The position numbers and the translations under genes were made by a program. This document shows, piece by piece, positions 60,827-64,000 of a DNA stretch of 64,000 nucleotides (its first letter is position 1; each line of letters starts with the position of its first letter). Where the stretch lies: contig CM067592.1 of NCBI GenBank assembly GCA_034336665.1, forward strand, positions 43,243,761 to 43,307,760, written 5' to 3'. The notes beneath the pieces were generated by a model, which saw only the letters and a list, made by a program, of their open reading frames with translations, was not told the origin of the DNA and searched no databases. Origin of the DNA: Luscinia megarhynchos (lineage: Eukaryota; Chordata; Aves; Passeriformes; Turdidae).

Positions 60827-63800
60827 CAGATGGGAGAGTATGACTGCAGCAATGCAATGGGGTGGACAGGGAAATGAGAATAGAGGAATTTGGGGAAGGT
60901 CCTGAGGTAGGCAAAGAGGAGACTGGCCCAAAAAAAAAGGTGGAGTTCAACCAACATTCAGGTGCATCATTTTCTATTGAATAGGCATGTACAGAAAATG
61001 CATGTCTGTTTTAAAGAACAGCTCCCACTCATCCGGATAAACCTGTTGGCAGAAAGTTTTCTCAAAGGAGCCAGCAAAAGCATCACTAATCAATTTTGAA
61101 AACATCCCTAGGCAGCATTCAGTGTCACCTCTGACAGAAAACAGTCCCCACAGAAAGCCACAGTTGGAGAAAATCAGACCCTAGTAGTAGAAGCAGACAG
61201 CTTTTCAGTCTTTGGAAAAGTCAGTCCTCATTTTATCAAGTTATTCTTTATTGCTTCAAGATTTGGCACTCTCTGTTGCGAAAATTGAGCTAGTTTTCTT
61301 ATTCCAAGTTCAAAGCAATTTATTTAATTCTAGAGTGATATCAATACTGGAAATTTTTCTATTCTAAAATCAATTTTGGAAAGGGGTGAAGGAGGAAATG
61401 GAGGGTCTCTTCTTCATTTACCTTCATACAGGCTCAACAACATGAGTCTGGTAACTGGAAAACTGACACTTCTATAAGAAAGTTCATTAAAGTGTCTTCA
61501 ATAATTTCCTGTCTAGTGGCCATTCTTGGACCAGATGTGCCAGCAAGAAAATGACAAAGAAACAAGAAATAAAAAGTGAGAGATATACCTATTTATAAAT
61601 CAGACCAGCTGTAAGACTCAGAGAACCCCTGAGACCTGTGGAATGAGGAACATGAATTAAGAGCTCCCCATTTCCTCCTTCCCCTCTACCCTGAAAAATA
61701 CACTATGGAGTGTATTATGTCTTTCAGGAATAACTGGCTGACTTTTATCTTTGGTTTTCTCCTTTTTTTCTTCCTTGAAAACTTTGGATCAAAGTCATTG
61801 CTTATTTCCTTGCTGAAAGTTAAACTTTGGCTACAAGTAGGTCAGTTAAAGTTTTGTTGTCTCTTGGGTGACCATATCTGTGCAGATCTGTTAGAGCAGA
61901 GTTCGTGAAACAGTTATTTCTCCTGATTCATATTAAACAGATCTGACAAATAATACATGATACAGGGAGAAAAGAGGAAGAAGAGAGCCTCTGAGGGGAC
62001 AGTGAGAGAGGTAGGCCTCTGGATGCAAGAAAACAGACTTGGGGAAACAGGTGTATTCCTAACAGTCCTTTGTGATGGTTCCTTTCCCACTTTGTTAGAT
62101 TGCTTGAAGTGATAAAGGACAAAGGTGTAATAGCTCAACTATCCATTTCCCAAAGAGAAAGCCAGAACCAAGGCGCTCAGCCACACTCTCGGTCTTTGCC
62201 GAGAATAACCAACTATTTTCTTGTCTTGCTACTGACCCTCTGTCTACTGTATCTTTATATCTTATCTTTTGTATCTCTGCTGACTTTGTGTTGGAAGGAC
62301 CATAGGAATGAGTCTTCATTTATGTTGCAGATGTTTCTGAAATGCAAAGTTTATTCTGCTGTTTTAGTACAGCTGTAGTTCAGTGATTTTTGTTGTTGTT
62401 ACTGTTTTTAAAGCCATAAAAAGAGCTCTTCTGCAAATATCACTGTGTTCCAAGACCCAAGCAATTATTAGGAACCATATAAAGTAGAATAGAAAAGCTA
62501 TAGGGAAAATGTCATAGTGCCTTAATACAAAATGGTGATGTGTCCAGTACTCTGGAGTACTGCCTCCTGCTTCATTTCATATTTAAAATAGCAGAGTAGA
62601 AAGGGAATCAGCAAGAAGTCAGAGGAATAGCAGCAGGCTTGGAATAACTCTCAGGGGTTTTCCTGTGTGAGGAGTTTGGTGCTGAAGTATTTGGGGGACA
62701 ATGTAGGGAGACTGGTGATTTTGAAACTGGCATTGAGAGGATAGACAGGAAGTTCTGTTCTCTTTGTCCATCAATACAAGTTACATTGCTTGATGGACTA
62801 AAAAGCTGATCAAAATCAATCTTTTATTGCTTTTAGTTAAAATGTGAAGCTTGTTGTCACAGAAAATCATAGTCTGAAACCAGAATAATGATTTATTGGA
62901 TTAGATTTCTGAGCATGGAATTGTCAGAAAAGCACTAGAACTGTCATTTTCTTCTTGGAAACATTTGTGTGGTAAAGGTACAAATAGCAGTATCTGGCAA
63001 TTTTAAATCCTGCAGCAATTCAGGAATAAAGGACAAGATGATGTGCAGGTGAAGCGGGAGATTGCACTGGCTCAGTCCAGGAAGCAATGCAGTTGAGATG
63101 GGTTAGCAGAAGGAAATGCTTTAGCTAAGGAATGGACGGAGCCATTGGCTAATCTATCTGGTTATCAGAAACTAAGATTGCCGACGTCCTTCAGGCAAGC
63201 ATCATGAGACAAAAACAGCAGCTTTCCAATGGCACACAGCCAGCTGCTTCTAGGAAGACAGGAATGCACCATGGTACTGCAGAGCTCTTTCACCTTCAGT
63301 CCCAAAGCACACCGGCAGAAGGATCTTCTACCTCAAGTTGGTACCATGGTTGTCATATCCCTACAGAGGAGAAGGTCTTCTGAAACTTGTAGGACAACCC
63401 ACTGAACAAGAGAGGGATGGTGCAGAGGTGGGTAACAGCAGCAGATGTAGCACTAGTCCTCCATACAAGCCTTTCTCCTTAGTCTATCTTTTGCTGTCAA
63501 GTGATGATCAAGCCTTACAGACTTAGCTTCCTCCATTTTCAATCACCTTGCAACTGCAGAACCAAAGTGAAGGGGCAGGGACAGCACAGCTAGGGGTGAG
63601 CAGTGGGACTGTGGCTAGTGCACAGGCTGAGCTGATAACCCGTTATGGGCTGTGGGACTTCCATCACGGCCGATGAACATGCCAGGACTTCCAGAGAGCA
63701 GCCCCAGTTTTCAGTTACTCCATTCTCCTCTTGTAGATCTTCTCTGTAGGAAACATAACTGTCTTTAGAAGATTATGTCCTGGCCCCAGGCTGATAAAAA

Positions 63801-64000
63801 ATGAATGAATTTGCTCCCATCAACTGGTTCTGTGTGGATCAGGGCTAGGAACAGATGTAGCTAGACTTTTACTCTCCAGAAAGAGAAAGAGGGAAAAAAA
63901 AAATGAAACATGCAGCATGTTAAAACTTGAAACCTGACTCTTTACAGGTGGATTTGCATTAAAAATGCTCACTGTTTCTCTGCACTACCAGACTGAGACC
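60827..64000 (+). other. NRG1: NRG1 intron, no exon recognised
   Basis: AT-rich sequence to the end of the window with only short, unrecognised open frames. An A-run lies at 63,894-63,902. The EGF-domain exon that should follow the CRD exon is not seen and presumably lies beyond the window. Confidence 0.55.

Noticed and set aside
1..64000. CRISPR arrays, tRNA or rRNA genes, bacterial operons or phage modules
   Set aside because: No spaced direct repeats, no tRNA or rRNA signatures and no dense same-strand long ORFs; the sequence behaves as avian nuclear intronic DNA.

Overview
This is vertebrate nuclear DNA, most likely from a bird. Two things point that way. The single recognisable coding exon reads as neuregulin-1 (NRG1) type III and looks avian in detail. 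The interspersed repeats are CR1 LINE fragments, one ending in the ATTCTGTG-type tail typical of bird CR1. No operons, ribosome-binding sites, phage genes or CRISPR arrays are present, and most open frames are chance frames in non-coding DNA.

Layout. Positions 1-10,100 are AT-rich non-coding sequence with a (GATA)n microsatellite at 6664-6774 and a 25-bp palindrome at 4520-4544. A CpG-rich island lies at about 10,130-10,910 and contains a consensus splice donor on the + strand, so it is a candidate upstream promoter and first exon. A second, milder GC-rich block (about 12,900-13,300) and a TATA-like motif (13,733-13,740) lead into the one gene I can name: the cysteine-rich-domain (CRD) exon of NRG1 type III, coding from 14,039 to 14,669 and ending in a consensus GTAAGT donor. 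Three short overlapping upstream ORFs lie directly before its start codon.

From 14,670 to 64,000 the window appears to be the first part of the large intron that should separate the CRD exon from the EGF-domain exon. I saw no EGF, immunoglobulin or other downstream NRG1 exon by eye. The intron holds a 165-bp inverted repeat with arms at 17,326-17,490 and 18,528-18,694, flanking a GC-rich spacer. It also holds CR1 fragments (27,626-27,800; 39,434-39,560 minus strand; about 60,060-60,826), an older L3-like CR1 (about 59,090-59,510) and simple repeats. A striking 1.1-kb minisatellite at 43,408-44,504 is built from GGGAA and GTTTCAGGGAA units.

How it works together: the region from about 10.1 to 14.7 kb is a promoter and first-exon module. 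It makes the membrane-anchored N-terminus of type III neuregulin-1, which is joined by splicing to EGF and downstream exons outside the window. I did not find a new multi-gene system. The best leads are the minisatellite with dozens of STAT-like GAS motifs inside the NRG1 intron, the CpG-island exon candidate, the uORF chain and the large inverted repeat.
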